This document shows, one piece after another, positions 39,840-51,300 of a stretch of DNA of 64,000 nucleotides (position 1 is its first letter; every line of letters starts with the position of its first letter). The notes below the pieces were generated by a model, which was not told the origin of the DNA, did not search any database, and was given only the letters and a program-made list of their open reading frames with translations. The stretch covers positions 310,001-374,000 of the forward strand of contig CP019882.1 in the NCBI GenBank assembly GCA_002007745.1, in the 5' to 3' direction. A program made the translations under genes and the position numbers. This DNA comes from Mycolicibacterium litorale (lineage in GTDB: Bacteria; Actinomycetota; Actinomycetes; Mycobacteriales; Mycobacteriaceae).

Positions 39840-42818
39840 GTGCGTCGGTTAGCCGATTTTGTGGTGCGCAGGCCCTGGGCAGTGATCGGGATCTGGCTCG
39901 CGCTGGCGGTCGTGTTGCCGCTAACGTTGCCGAGCCTCAACGAGATGGCCGAGCGTCACCCGCTGTCCATGCTGCCGGGCGACGCGCCGTCCAGCGTCGC
40001 GGCCCGGCAGATGACCGAGGCCTTCCAGGAGCCGGGCTCCGACGATCTACTCCTGGTGGTTCTGACCGACGAGCGGGGCCTCGGTCCCGCGCACGAGGCG
40101 ACCTACCGCAAGCTCGTCGGCGCGTTGCGCGACGACCCCCACGACGTCGTGATGCTGCAGGATTTCGTCGGAACTCCGGCGCTGCGTTCGTTTTTGACGA
40201 GCAAGGACAACAAGTCCTGGGTGTTGCCGGTGGGTCTGGCGGGTGCACTGGGCACCCCGCAGTCCTACGCCTCGTTCAAACGCGTGGCTGACATCGTCAG
40301 ACAAAGCACCGCGGGAAGCCCGCTGGAAGTGCAGCTGTCCGGACCCGCGGCCACCGTCGCCGACCTGACCGTCGCCGGTCAACGGGACCGGCTGCCGATC
40401 GAGATCGCAATCGCGGTGCTGGTGCTCGCGGTACTGCTGGTCGTGTACCGCAACCCCATCACCATGCTGCTGCCGTTGACCGGTATCGGGATGTCCCTGC
40501 TGATCGCGCAATCCGTGGTCGCCGGTCTGTCCGCGTTCACCGGCCTGGGGGTGTCGAACCAGGCCATCATCCTGCTCAGCGCCATGATCGCCGGTGCCGG
40601 AACGGATTACGCGGTCTTCCTGATCAGCCGGTATCACGACTACGTCCGCAGCGGCGAGACCTCCGATGACGCGGTTCGGCGTGCGCTGGGCTCGGTGGGA
40701 AAGGTGATCACCGCATCCGCTGCCACGATCGGCGTCACGTTCCTGGGGATCAGTTTTGCCAAGATGGGCGTGTTCTCCACCGTCGGTGTGTCGTCGGCGA
40801 TCGGGGTCGGGGTCGCGTATCTGGCCGCGCTCACGTTGCTGCCGGCCATTCTCGCCGTCGTCGGTCCGCGCGGCTGGGTCACGCCGCGACGCGAGCTGAC
40901 CGCCCGGTGGTGGCGCCGCTCGGGGATCCGGATCGTGCGCCGGCCCAGGCTCCACCTGGTGGCCAGTGTGCTGGTGTTGATCCTGCTCGCCAGCTGTGTC
41001 GGGCTGGCGCGCTACAACTATGACGACCGCAAGGCCGTGGCCGCTTCGGAGCCGAGTTCGGTCGGCTACGCAGCGCTGGAACGGCACTTCGACCTCAACC
41101 AGTCCATCCCGTCCTATGTCCTGGTCCAATCGCCGCGCAACCTGCGCACACCGCAGGCGCTGGCCGACCTCGAGCAGATGGCCGAGCGGATCACCCAGTT
41201 GCCGAACATCGCGATGGTCAGCGGCATCACCCGCCCCCTGGGCGTGGTGCCGCCCGAGTTCCGCGCCACCTATCAGGCAGGCCTGGTCGGCGACCGGCTG
41301 GCCACCGGATCGGCGATGATCGCCGAGAACACCGGCGATCTCAACCGGCTGGCCAAGGGTGCCGACACCCTGGCGACCGGCCTGGCCGACGTGCGCGGTC
41401 AGGTCAACCAGATCGCAGCCAGTATCCAGCAGATGGTCGACGCCTTCGCCGCGTTGCGCGGCCAGTACGGCGGGGACAAGCTGGTACGCAACGTCGAGGT
41501 CGCGGCGAAGCTGGTCACCGCCATCAACGAGCTCGGAAACTCGATGGGAATCAGTTTCACCGCGGCCCGGGACATGTTCGCCTGGGTGGGGCCGGTGTTG
41601 ATGGCGTTGCAGGGCAATGCCGTGTGCGACCTGGACCCTTCGTGCAGCCAGACGCGGGGGCACTTCCAGCGACTGGTCGCCGCGCGTGACGATGGAAGTC
41701 TGGACCGGATCAACGATCTGGCCGGACAGTTGCAGTCGCTGCAGGACAAGCAGTCCCTCAGTGCCGCGCTGGGTCAGCTGGGCGACGCCTTCACCCAGAT
41801 CACCACGGTGATGCGCAAAATGGGCCTCGACACCCCCGGTGGCGCGCAGGCCACCCTGACCAAACTGCGGCAGGGCGCCGATCGTTCGGCCAACGGCAGC
41901 CGGGACGTGGCCAACGGGGTGGGCCAGGTCGTCGACCAGATCCAGTTGATGCGAACCGGACTCGACCAAGCGTCGGCGTTCCTGTTGTCGATGAAGCAGA
42001 ATGCCACCGGGCCCGCGATGGCGGGATTCAACATCCCGCCAGAGGTGTTGCAACTGGCCGACTTCCAGGCCGCCGCCAAGATGTTCATTTCACCGGATGG
42101 GCATTCGGTGCGTTACCTGGTGTTGACCAAGCTCGATCCGTTCAGCCCCGCGGCGATGGATCAGGTGAACGCGATCAGCGACGCGGCCAGGTCGGCCCAG
42201 CCGAACACCACCCTGGCCGACGCGACGATATCGATGGGCGGCTATCCCGCCGCGTTGCGGGACACCCGCGACTACTACCAGAAGGACATTCGCTTCATCA
42301 TCGCCGTCACCATCGTGGTGGTGCTGCTGACCTTGATGCTCCTGCTGCGGGCGGTTATCGCGCCGTTGTATCTGGTTGGATCAGTGGTGATTTCGTATTT
42401 CGCCGCGCTCGGCATCGGCGTCGTGACCTTCCAGTACGTGTTGGGTCAGCCGCTGCACTGGACGGTGCCGCCGTTGGCGTTCGTGGTGCTGGTCGCGGTG
42501 GGGGCCGACTACAACCTGCTGTTCGCCTCGCGGCTGCGCGACGAGTCTCCGCACGGCGCCCGCTACGGCATCATCCGGACGCTGTCGTCGACCGGGGGTG
42601 TGATCACCGCGGCGGGAGTGATCTTTGCGGCGTCGATGTGGGGTCTGCTGTTCTCCAGCATCGGTACCGTCGTCCAGGGTGGTTTCGTCATCGGTGCCGG
42701 AATCCTGCTGGACACCTTCCTGGTCCGGACGGTCACCGTGCCCGCCATGGCTACGCTGGTCGGCAAGGCGAACTGGTGGCCGTCCCGACTCACATCGCAG
42801 GGGAGCAGTAAGGCATGA
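39840..42818 (+). CDS. mmpL10: RND-family lipid transporter MmpL10
   Basis: 992 residues with the 12-helix MmpL plan: one N-terminal helix ([19 protein letters not shown]), a periplasmic domain, helices 2-6, a second large periplasmic domain (about 390-760), helices 8-12. The proton-relay Asp-Tyr pairs are visible as [15 protein letters not shown] in helix 4 and [13 protein letters not shown] in helix 10. In TPP-producing mycobacteria MmpL10 exports the diacyltrehalose precursor across the inner membrane; synteny supports that here. No MmpS partner is encoded alongside. GTG start; its TGA overlaps the ATG of the PE-PPE gene (ATGA), so the two are coupled. Confidence 0.93.
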   Translation: MRRLADFVVRRPWAVIGIWLALAVVLPLTLPSLNEMAERHPLSMLPGDAPSSVAARQMTEAFQEPGSDDLLLVVLTDERGLGPAHEATYRKLVGALRDDPHDVVMLQDFVGTPALRSFLTSKDNKSWVLPVGLAGALGTPQSYASFKRVADIVRQSTAGSPLEVQLSGPAATVADLTVAGQRDRLPIEIAIAVLVLAVLLVVYRNPITMLLPLTGIGMSLLIAQSVVAGLSAFTGLGVSNQAIILLSAMIAGAGTDYAVFLISRYHDYVRSGETSDDAVRRALGSVGKVITASAATIGVTFLGISFAKMGVFSTVGVSSAIGVGVAYLAALTLLPAILAVVGPRGWVTPRRELTARWWRRSGIRIVRRPRLHLVASVLVLILLASCVGLARYNYDDRKAVAASEPSSVGYAALERHFDLNQSIPSYVLVQSPRNLRTPQALADLEQMAERITQLPNIAMVSGITRPLGVVPPEFRATYQAGLVGDRLATGSAMIAENTGDLNRLAKGADTLATGLADVRGQVNQIAASIQQMVDAFAALRGQYGGDKLVRNVEVAAKLVTAINELGNSMGISFTAARDMFAWVGPVLMALQGNAVCDLDPSCSQTRGHFQRLVAARDDGSLDRINDLAGQLQSLQDKQSLSAALGQLGDAFTQITTVMRKMGLDTPGGAQATLTKLRQGADRSANGSRDVANGVGQVVDQIQLMRTGLDQASAFLLSMKQNATGPAMAGFNIPPEVLQLADFQAAAKMFISPDGHSVRYLVLTKLDPFSPAAMDQVNAISDAARSAQPNTTLADATISMGGYPAALRDTRDYYQKDIRFIIAVTIVVVLLTLMLLLRAVIAPLYLVGSVVISYFAALGIGVVTFQYVLGQPLHWTVPPLAFVVLVAVGADYNLLFASRLRDESPHGARYGIIRTLSSTGGVITAAGVIFAASMWGLLFSSIGTVVQGGFVIGAGILLDTFLVRTVTVPAMATLVGKANWWPSRLTSQGSSKA

Positions 42819-43930
42819 AGAAGCTTCTGGCTGCGGTGACCACGGCGATGACGCTGTGCGCCACCGCGGGTGTCGCCACCGCCGATCAGCCGTCACCGGG
42901 CGGTTCGCAAGGCGACGGGCCCTCACCGATCGGTACGCCGGGCAAGGGGTACGCCCTGGGCGGCGCCCACGTGCTGGGCATCCCGTACGACGAGTACATC
43001 CGCCGCACCGGCGCGGAGTGGTTCCCCGGGCTGGACCGGCAGATCGTGGACTACCCGGCCGGGCAGGTGCAGGGCCATGTTCTGGAGCGGATGTTCCCCG
43101 GCATCGGCCGGCTGGACGACGACTTTCCCGGGCTGGGCATCGACGGCCCGAGTGTCGGCGAGTCGGTCGACGTCGGGGAGGGCAACGTCATGCGGGCCAT
43201 CCAGCAGGGTGGCCAGGGCACGGTCTTGGGCCTGTCCGAGGGCGCGATGGTGCTCAACGCCGTGCAGGCGCGATTGGCCAACGATCCGTCGGCGCCGCCG
43301 CCGGACAAGTTGTCGTTCGCCACCTTCGGCGATCCGATCGCGCCGCACGCCTTCGGCGAGGGGTTCTTGACCCAGAACTTCCCGGTCGGCAGTGTCGTGC
43401 CCGCGCTCGACTACCGCATCCCGGAGCCGGTGGACAGTCAGTACGACTCCTACCGTTTCGTCTCCGCCTACGACAGCATCGCCGACTGGCCGGACCGGCA
43501 GGACAACATCATGGCGGTCCTCAACGCGGTCGTCGGTCTGGCGACCGGTCACACGGCAGTGGCGTTCACCAATCCGAGCATGGTGCCGCCGCAGAACATC
43601 CGGACGACGGTCAACTCCAGGGGTGCGAAGACGACGACGTACCTGATCCCCGAACAGCATCTGCCCCTGGTCTTGCCGTTCAAGTACCTGGGCGTCGACG
43701 AGGGCACCCTCAATCAGTTGGACGGCGTGCTGAAACCGATGGTGGATTCCGGGTATTCGCGCAATGACGACCCGCTGACCGCGCCGATCGAGGTCGACCC
43801 GGTGCACGGGTTCGATCCGGCGGCCGTCACCGCGCCGGCCACTCAGGCCGCGTTCGGCGGCGGCGCTGACCCGGTGTCCCAGCTGATGGCGGGTCTGCAG
43901 TACGTGCTCGGGCACAACAACAAGGGCTGA
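42815..43930 (+). CDS. Exported PE-PPE-domain esterase/acyltransferase of the TPP locus
   Basis: 371 residues with a Sec signal peptide ([19 protein letters not shown], cleavage near GVATA-DQ) followed by a PE-PPE (alpha/beta-hydrolase) domain beginning [17 protein letters not shown]. The nucleophile elbow is [13 protein letters not shown] (GxSxG), with an Asp/His expected in [10 protein letters not shown] and the C-terminal half. This is the PE-type protein of the TPP cluster, reported to complete polyacylation of trehalose outside the plasma membrane; it lacks the PE repeat domain itself. ATGA overlap with mmpL10 indicates coordinated synthesis of exporter and exported enzyme. Its stop is one base from that of the convergent Gap-like gene. 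Confidence 0.88.
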   Translation: MKKLLAAVTTAMTLCATAGVATADQPSPGGSQGDGPSPIGTPGKGYALGGAHVLGIPYDEYIRRTGAEWFPGLDRQIVDYPAGQVQGHVLERMFPGIGRLDDDFPGLGIDGPSVGESVDVGEGNVMRAIQQGGQGTVLGLSEGAMVLNAVQARLANDPSAPPPDKLSFATFGDPIAPHAFGEGFLTQNFPVGSVVPALDYRIPEPVDSQYDSYRFVSAYDSIADWPDRQDNIMAVLNAVVGLATGHTAVAFTNPSMVPPQNIRTTVNSRGAKTTTYLIPEQHLPLVLPFKYLGVDEGTLNQLDGVLKPMVDSGYSRNDDPLTAPIEVDPVHGFDPAAVTAPATQAAFGGGADPVSQLMAGLQYVLGHNNKG

Positions 43931-43931
43931 C

Positions 43932-44567
43932 TCAGGCTCCGAGCAGCCCCGCGGTTAGCAGCACGGTGCCCACCACCGCCAGCAGGGCGGCGACCTCCCG
44001 CCGGCGCCGGGTCCGGATCCAGCGGTGCAGCGCGGTCAACGCGGCGTAGGTGCGTTGCGGCGCGATCAGGTAGGCGAGCAACGGGATCTCGACCAGGGCG
44101 AACGCCACCGCGTTGAACACCAGCAACGCCGCCATCCGGGTGGCCGGGGCGGCGGCCGCGGCGGCGATGACCGCCAGCGCAGCCAGATAGTCCAGCGACG
44201 GCAACGCGATGCCCAGGCCGGCGACGCCGGCGACCCACAGCGACTGGCCGTCGAGCAGGCGTAGCACCCACGCCGGCGGGGTACGGTCGCGTCCCCTGGT
44301 GGCCGCCAGAATCACCGCGGCGAGCAGGGCCAGCGCACCGATGGCGATCTGCACCCTCGGTAGGGTGAAATGCGCGGAGGCGGGCATCCGCGATTCCAGG
44401 GCGAACAGCACCACCGCCCCGACGGTCAGCCCCATCAGGAAGCCGCCGCACAAGAAGGCGGCCAACTGCAGTTGCGGGCGAGGGCGGTTGAGCATCAGCA
44501 CCGACATCCCGATGCGGAACGGCTCCAGGCTCACCGCGACAGCCATCACCAGCAGGGTGGGCCACAT
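43932..44567 (-). CDS. Gap-like integral membrane protein
   Basis: 211 residues, six predicted membrane segments, starting MWPTLLVMAVAVSLEPFRIGM. This N-terminal pattern and overall hydrophobicity match the Gap/Sap family, small LysE-like membrane proteins needed for translocation of glycopeptidolipids and related lipids to the surface. An open frame extends upstream to 44660, but that part overlaps the fadD23 coding end and lacks homology, so I use the ATG at 44567. It lies between the PE-PPE gene (convergent) and fadD23 (same strand, upstream by 22 bases), consistent with a TPP transport role. Confidence 0.8.
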   Translation of the reverse strand: MWPTLLVMAVAVSLEPFRIGMSVLMLNRPRPQLQLAAFLCGGFLMGLTVGAVVLFALESRMPASAHFTLPRVQIAIGALALLAAVILAATRGRDRTPPAWVLRLLDGQSLWVAGVAGLGIALPSLDYLAALAVIAAAAAAPATRMAALLVFNAVAFALVEIPLLAYLIAPQRTYAALTALHRWIRTRRRREVAALLAVVGTVLLTAGLLGA

Positions 44568-44589
44568 CGGCTGGTCGGCGGCTGGTCGG

Positions 44590-46928
<2,339 letters not shown>

Positions 46929-46952
46929 CCCAGCCCGGCCGCCGGCGTTGCC

Positions 46953-47108
46953 TCAGGGCTTTTCGGCGAGTTCGTCGCGATACGCCGCGATCCGCTGCTC
47001 GATCTCGGCCGCGTCATCGGGTCGGCCCTCTTTGCGGGCCAGCTCGGCGCGGGCGGACAGCTCGCGGATCGCCGTGCGGATGTCGTTGACGCTATGAACA
47101 CTTCCCAT
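46953..47108 (-). CDS. Small 51-residue helical protein
   Basis: A short gene starting ATG at 47108 (MGSVHSVNDIRTAIREL) and ending AAYRDELAEKP-stop at 46953. The charged, heptad-like sequence ARAELARKEGRPDDAAEIEQ predicts a two-helix hairpin resembling UVR-type or coiled-coil modules. Codon use is that of a real mycobacterial gene (GC-rich third positions, few rare codons). It sits between the convergent flavin reductase stop (46928) and the sdhB terminator hairpin on the sdh strand. I do not recognise the family, and no function is proposed. Confidence 0.65.
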   Translation of the reverse strand: MGSVHSVNDIRTAIRELSARAELARKEGRPDDAAEIEQRIAAYRDELAEKP

Positions 47109-47150
47109 GTTCCGAGGCTACCCACGTCGGCCCCCGCGTCAACGCGTGAA

Positions 47151-47200
47151 CAGACATGAACTCCCCCGACACGCCGGGTGTCTGGGGGAGTTCATGTCTG
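47151..47200 (-). terminator. Long hairpin terminator of the sdh1 operon
   Basis: CAGACATGAACTCCCCC (47151-47167) pairs perfectly with 47184-47200, and five further base pairs close the stem after a one-base bulge, leaving a loop of about five bases. This 22-bp stem begins ten bases beyond the sdhB stop. It has no T-run and is nearly symmetrical, so it may stop transcription from both sides. Confidence 0.75.
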
Positions 47201-47209
47201 CTCGGCAGG

Positions 47210-47964
47210 CTACTTGCGCCGGCGGAAGAGGGCGTTGCCCAGCCACACCACCGGGTCGTACTTCTTGTCGGCCACGCGCTCCTTCATCGGGATCAGCGCG
47301 TTGTCGGTGATCTTGATGTGCTCGGGGCACACCTCGGTGCAGCACTTGGTGATGTTGCAGAAGCCGAGGCCGTTCTCGTCCTGAGCCATATCGCGGCGAT
47401 CGAGGGTGTCCAGCGGATGCATCGACAGCTCGGCCTGCCGCATCAGGTAGCGCGGGCCGGCAAAGGACTTCTTGTTCTCCTCGTGGTCACGGTTGACGTG
47501 GCACACGTTCTGGCACAGGAAGCACTCGATGCACTTGCGGAACTCCTGGCTGCGGTTCACATCCTCCTGCTGCATCCGGTAGTCGCCGGGCTGCAGGTCC
47601 TTCGGGGAGTGAACGACGGGATCTCCCGTGCCTTCTCGTAGTTGAAGGAGACGTCGGTGACCAGGTCGCGCATCACCGGGAAGGTGCGCAGTGGCGTGAT
47701 CGTGACGACTTCGTCCTCGCCGAAGGTCGACATCCGGGTCATGCACATCAGCCGCGGCCGCCCGTTGATCTCGGCCGAACACGAGCCGCACTTACCTGCC
47801 TTGCAGTTCCACCGCACCGCCAGGTCACCGGCCTGAGTGGCCTGCAGCCGGTGGACGATGTCGAGCACCACCTCGCCGTCGTTGACCTCGACGGTGTAGT
47901 CCTGCAGGTCACCGCCGGTCTCGTCGCCGCGCCAGACCCGCAGCTTCGCGTTGTAGGCAGCCAT
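47210..47964 (-). CDS. sdhB: Succinate dehydrogenase iron-sulfur subunit SdhB, Sdh1 type (frameshifted here)
   Basis: About 251 residues after repair, matching Rv0247c. The N-terminal ferredoxin domain holds the [2Fe-2S] cysteines in WNCKAGKCGSCSAEING and LMCM; the C-terminal domain holds [4Fe-4S]/[3Fe-4S] ligands in CIECFLCQNVCHV and CNITKCCTEVCPEHIK. The break is in the run of four G at 47604-47607 (plus strand); a fifth restores SFTPPKDLQPGDYR. The protein passes electrons from the SdhA flavin to the membrane subunit. It starts two bases after the sdhA stop. The final residues (WLGNALFRRRK) match the family. Confidence 0.93.
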
Positions 47965-47966
47965 TG

Positions 47967-49892
47967 TCAGCCCTTCCGGTCCGGGTGCTCGGCCAGTTGA
48001 TCGTCGGTGTAGTACTTCTCGAGTTCGGACAGCTCAAACGTGGCCAGCAGATCGGGCCGCATCACGGGCTGCTGCTCTGGTGTCACCTCGACGTCCGGCA
48101 CGACGGCTGTGTCTCCCGCGGCGTTCGCCGCGCTTACCCGGCACACCAGCAGCTTGTTGCGCCATGCGGCGTCCATCTTCGGGAAGTCGTCGCGGGTGTG
48201 CCCGCCGCGGCTTTCCGTGCGCTGCAGCGCGGCCTTCGCGACGCACTCGCTGACCAGCAGCATGTTGCGCATATCGATGGCCAGGTGCCAACCCGGGTTG
48301 AAGATGCGACCACCCTCGACCACGACGTTGGCGTAGCGCTTCTTGAGCTCGTCGATCTTGACCAGGGCCTCCTGCAGTTCGCCCTCCTTGCGGATGATGC
48401 CCGCGAGGTCGTTCATCGACTGCTGCAGTTCGGCGTGCAACGTGTACGGGTTCTCGGCGTTGTCCTTCGGCTCGAACGGTGACAGCGCCAGCGTGGCGGC
48501 CTCTTCGACCGCCGTGTCCGACACCGCGGGCCGTTGCGACAGTGCCCGCACGTAGTCGGACGCTCCGAGTCCGGCGCGCCGTCCGAACACCAGCAGGTCG
48601 GACAGCGAGTTGCCGCCGAGGCGGTTGGATCCGTGCATGCCGCCGGAGCACTCGCCCGCGGCGAACAGGCCGGGGGTCGAGCCGGCGCCGGTGTCGGGGT
48701 CGACCTCGATACCGCCCATCACGTAGTGACAGGTCGGCCCGACCTCCATCATGTCCTTGGTGATGTCCACCTCGGCCAGCTCGATGAACTGGTGGTACAT
48801 CGACGGCAGCCGGCGCTTGATCTCCTCGGCCGGCATGCGGGAGGCGATGTCGAGGTAGACACCGCCGTGCGGGGTGCCGCGGCCGGCCTTCACCTCGTCG
48901 TTGATGGCGCGGGCCACCTCGTCGCGCGGCAGCAGGTCAGGGGTGCGACGCGCGGAGTCGTTGTCCTTGAGCCACTGGTCGGCTTCTTCCTCGGTCTCGG
49001 CGTACTGCCCCTTGAACACGTCGGGGATGTAGTCGAACATGAAGCGCTTGCCCTCGGAGTTCTTCAGCACACCGCCGTCACCGCGCACACCCTCGGTGAC
49101 CAGGATGCCCTTCACCGACAGCGGCCAGACCATGCCGGTCGGGTGGAACTGGATGAACTCCATGTTGATCAGGCCGGAGCCTGCGCGCAGCGCGAGCGCG
49201 TGGCCGTCGCCGGTGTACTCCCAGGAGTTCGACGACACTTTGAAGGACTTGCCGATGCCGCCGGTGGCCAGCACCACCGCCGGCGTCTCGAAGAGAACGA
49301 ATTTGCCGGTCTCGCGGTAGTAGCCGAAGGCGCCCGCGATCGCATCACCGTCCTTGATCAGATCGGTGATCGAGCACTCGTGGAAGACCTTGATCCGGGC
49401 TTCGTAGTCGCCGAGTTCCTTCTTGTCCTCCTGCTGCAGCGAGACGATCTTCTGCTGCAGGGTGCGAATGATTTCCAGGCCGGTGCGGTCGCCGACGTGG
49501 GCCAGCCGCGGGTAGGTGTGCCCGCCGAAGTTGCGCTGGCTGATCTTGCCGTCTTTGGTGCGGTCGAACAGCGCACCGTAGGTCTCCAGCTCCCACACCC
49601 GGTCGGGGGCTTCTTGAGCGTGCAGCTCAGCCATCCGCCAGTTGTTGAGGAACTTGCCTCCGCGCATGGTGTCACCGAAGTGCACCTGCCAGCTGTCCTT
49701 GGTGTTGACGTTGCGCATCGCCGCAGCACAGCCGCCTTCGGCCATCACCGTGTGTGCCTTGCCGAACAGGGACTTGGTGACGACGGCGACTTTCAGGCCC
49801 CGTTCCCGGGCCTCGATCACCGCTCGCAGGCCCGCGCCGCCGGCACCGATCACGACCACGTCGTAGGAATGCCGTTCGACTTCCACCGTCAT
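47967..49892 (-). CDS. sdhA: Succinate dehydrogenase flavoprotein subunit SdhA, Sdh1 type
   Basis: 641 residues, like Rv0248c. FAD-binding motif VVVIGAGGAGLRAVIEARERG at the N-terminus, the covalent-flavin histidine region FGKAHTVMAEGGCAAAM, the substrate region HPTGMVWPLSVKGILVTEGVRGDGG, and GSNRLGGNSLSDLLVFGRRAG. It oxidises succinate to fumarate in the cytosolic part of the complex. The order is sdhC-sdhA-sdhB on the minus strand, starting 37 bases after sdhC. This is the Sdh1 enzyme, distinct from the classical sdhCDAB operon, which is elsewhere in mycobacterial genomes. Confidence 0.95.
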   Translation of the reverse strand: MTVEVERHSYDVVVIGAGGAGLRAVIEARERGLKVAVVTKSLFGKAHTVMAEGGCAAAMRNVNTKDSWQVHFGDTMRGGKFLNNWRMAELHAQEAPDRVWELETYGALFDRTKDGKISQRNFGGHTYPRLAHVGDRTGLEIIRTLQQKIVSLQQEDKKELGDYEARIKVFHECSITDLIKDGDAIAGAFGYYRETGKFVLFETPAVVLATGGIGKSFKVSSNSWEYTGDGHALALRAGSGLINMEFIQFHPTGMVWPLSVKGILVTEGVRGDGGVLKNSEGKRFMFDYIPDVFKGQYAETEEEADQWLKDNDSARRTPDLLPRDEVARAINDEVKAGRGTPHGGVYLDIASRMPAEEIKRRLPSMYHQFIELAEVDITKDMMEVGPTCHYVMGGIEVDPDTGAGSTPGLFAAGECSGGMHGSNRLGGNSLSDLLVFGRRAGLGASDYVRALSQRPAVSDTAVEEAATLALSPFEPKDNAENPYTLHAELQQSMNDLAGIIRKEGELQEALVKIDELKKRYANVVVEGGRIFNPGWHLAIDMRNMLLVSECVAKAALQRTESRGGHTRDDFPKMDAAWRNKLLVCRVSAANAAGDTAVVPDVEVTPEQQPVMRPDLLATFELSELEKYYTDDQLAEHPDRKG

Positions 49893-49929
49893 TTGACCTC
49901 GCTCACGCTATGGTTCTTCAAAGTTGTTT

Positions 49930-50766
49930 TCAGCCAACGAATCTCAGGTCAGAGATGGTGCCACTGGCCACCAGCATGACGTAGAAATCGGTGAGCATCA
50001 GGGTGCCGAGCGTGATCCAGGCGTACAGCTTGTGCCGGGTGTTCAGCTTGCTGACCTGGGTCCAGATCCAGTACCGCACCGGATGCTTGGAGAAGTGCTT
50101 GAGCCGGCCGCCGGTCACGTGCCGGCAGGAGTGGCAGGAGATCGTGTAGACCCACAGCATCACCACGTTGCCGACCAGAATGATGTTGCCCAGGCCGAAT
50201 CCGAAGCCGCCGGGCCCGGTCTCGGAGTGGAACGCGACGATCGCGTCGTAGGTGTTGATGATCGAGATGATCCCGGCGATGTAGAAGAAGTACCGGTGGG
50301 TGTTCTGGATGATCAGCGGAAAGCGGGTCTCGCCAGTGTATTTCGCGTGCGGCTCGGCCACCGCGCAGGCTGTCGGAGACTGCCACACCGAGCGGTAGTA
50401 GGCACCGCGGTAGTAGTAGCAGGTCAGCCGGAACAGCAGCAGGAACGGCAGCGACAGCAGGGCGTACGGCAGGAACGACAGCGGTCCGGTCGCGGGCAGG
50501 ATCTGCGGCCAGAAGTCGCTGGCCTCACCGCACGCCTTGCTCAGGCACGGCGAGTAGAACGGCGTCAGATAGTGGTACTGCGGGACGAAGAAGTAATCCC
50601 GCTGGAACGCACGCACTGTCGCGTAGATGACGAAGGCTGCGAACCCGAGGTCGGTCCAGATCGGGGCCTTCAGCCAGTTGTCGGTCCGCAGCGTGCGCTG
50701 CGGTATCTGGGCACGGCCGGGTGAGAAGACGCCGGTCGCCGGGCGGTTACCCGCAGGTGCGCTCAT
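49930..50766 (-). CDS. sdhC: Succinate dehydrogenase 1 membrane anchor subunit, Rv0249c type
   Basis: 278 residues with about five membrane helices, homologous to Rv0249c. Unlike ordinary SdhC it carries conserved Cys/His clusters: C74 and C79 in YSPCLSKACGEAS, and C211, H212, C214, H216 in TISCHSCRHVTGG. Structural work on mycobacterial Sdh1, as I recall it, found a membrane-embedded Rieske-type [2Fe-2S] centre in this subunit; the C/H pattern here fits that. Other histidines in NTHRYFFYIAG could be haem or quinone-site ligands. ATG at 50766. It follows the 98-residue Rv0250c-like gene by 70 bases on the same strand and opens the catalytic part of the operon. Confidence 0.9.
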   Translation of the reverse strand: MSAPAGNRPATGVFSPGRAQIPQRTLRTDNWLKAPIWTDLGFAAFVIYATVRAFQRDYFFVPQYHYLTPFYSPCLSKACGEASDFWPQILPATGPLSFLPYALLSLPFLLLFRLTCYYYRGAYYRSVWQSPTACAVAEPHAKYTGETRFPLIIQNTHRYFFYIAGIISIINTYDAIVAFHSETGPGGFGFGLGNIILVGNVVMLWVYTISCHSCRHVTGGRLKHFSKHPVRYWIWTQVSKLNTRHKLYAWITLGTLMLTDFYVMLVASGTISDLRFVG

Positions 50767-50836
50767 CTACTGTGATCCCCTTCGCATTAACTGTTCGGAG
50801 GGTACCTAGATCACGGCACCCGATGAAACGCGGGTC

Positions 50837-51133
50837 TCAGCGCCGGTTGTGGCCGCCCACACCCTCGTCGTCGACGTCTTGCCAGAAGGCGGAGTCGTAT
50901 GGGGTGTCGGGGATTCCGATCTTTTCACCGGAGACCACAGCCGTTTGCTGGGTTAGGGCAAGCTCATTGGCGTCGATATCGAGAAGTTCCACGTCATTGA
51001 GGATGCGTTCGGCGTCATTGACGATTCGTCGCATTGCGGGGGTGTCGCCGTACTTGGATTTCAACGAGGCCACGCAGCGGCGCAGACCGCCGATCAGATG
51101 GTGCAGTTCGGTCAATTCGGTGGTGGTGGACAC
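50837..51133 (-). CDS. Rv0250c-like protein, first gene of the sdh1 operon
   Basis: 98 residues, soluble and acidic at the C-terminus: LHHLIGGLRRCVASLKSKYGD at the N-terminus, then RRIVNDAERILNDVELLDID and a tail PYDSAFWQDVDDEGVGG. GTG start behind the strong site GAGGAGG. The order Rv0250c-Rv0249c-Rv0248c-Rv0247c is kept from M. tuberculosis, so it is probably an accessory or assembly protein for Sdh1; no catalytic motif is visible. The CRP-like site 73 bases upstream would govern the whole operon. Confidence 0.8.
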   Translation of the reverse strand: MSTTTELTELHHLIGGLRRCVASLKSKYGDTPAMRRIVNDAERILNDVELLDIDANELALTQQTAVVSGEKIGIPDTPYDSAFWQDVDDEGVGGHNRR

Positions 51134-51205
51134 CGGGCCTCCTCAGGGTGCGAAGGTGTCATGGATCACAGTACGACAATCGATGCTAGCCACATTTCGA
51201 ACGCA

Positions 51206-51223
51206 ACGTGAGACAGGTCACGT
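51206..51223. promoter_or_regulatory. CRP-like binding site upstream of the sdh1 operon
   Basis: ACGTGA-GACAGG-TCACGT is a perfect 6-base inverted repeat with 6-base spacing and contains GTGA-N6-TCAC, the mycobacterial/E. coli CRP core. On the minus strand a TAGCAT (-10-like, 51184-51189) lies about 17-22 bases downstream, so the site would be centred near -40, a class II activator position for the Rv0250c-like gene. It could equally affect the divergent gene at 51301. Confidence 0.65.
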
Positions 51224-51300
51224 CTGGAATGGCCGTGGCGTGGTTGCGTTGCACAGGCCGAAACCCCCCACAGAACACCCGACAGAACAGAGGTGACGCG

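Noticed and set aside
42815..43930. PE/PPE repeat protein
   Set aside because: Only the PE-PPE hydrolase domain is present, with a cleavable signal peptide; no PE helical domain or repeat array.
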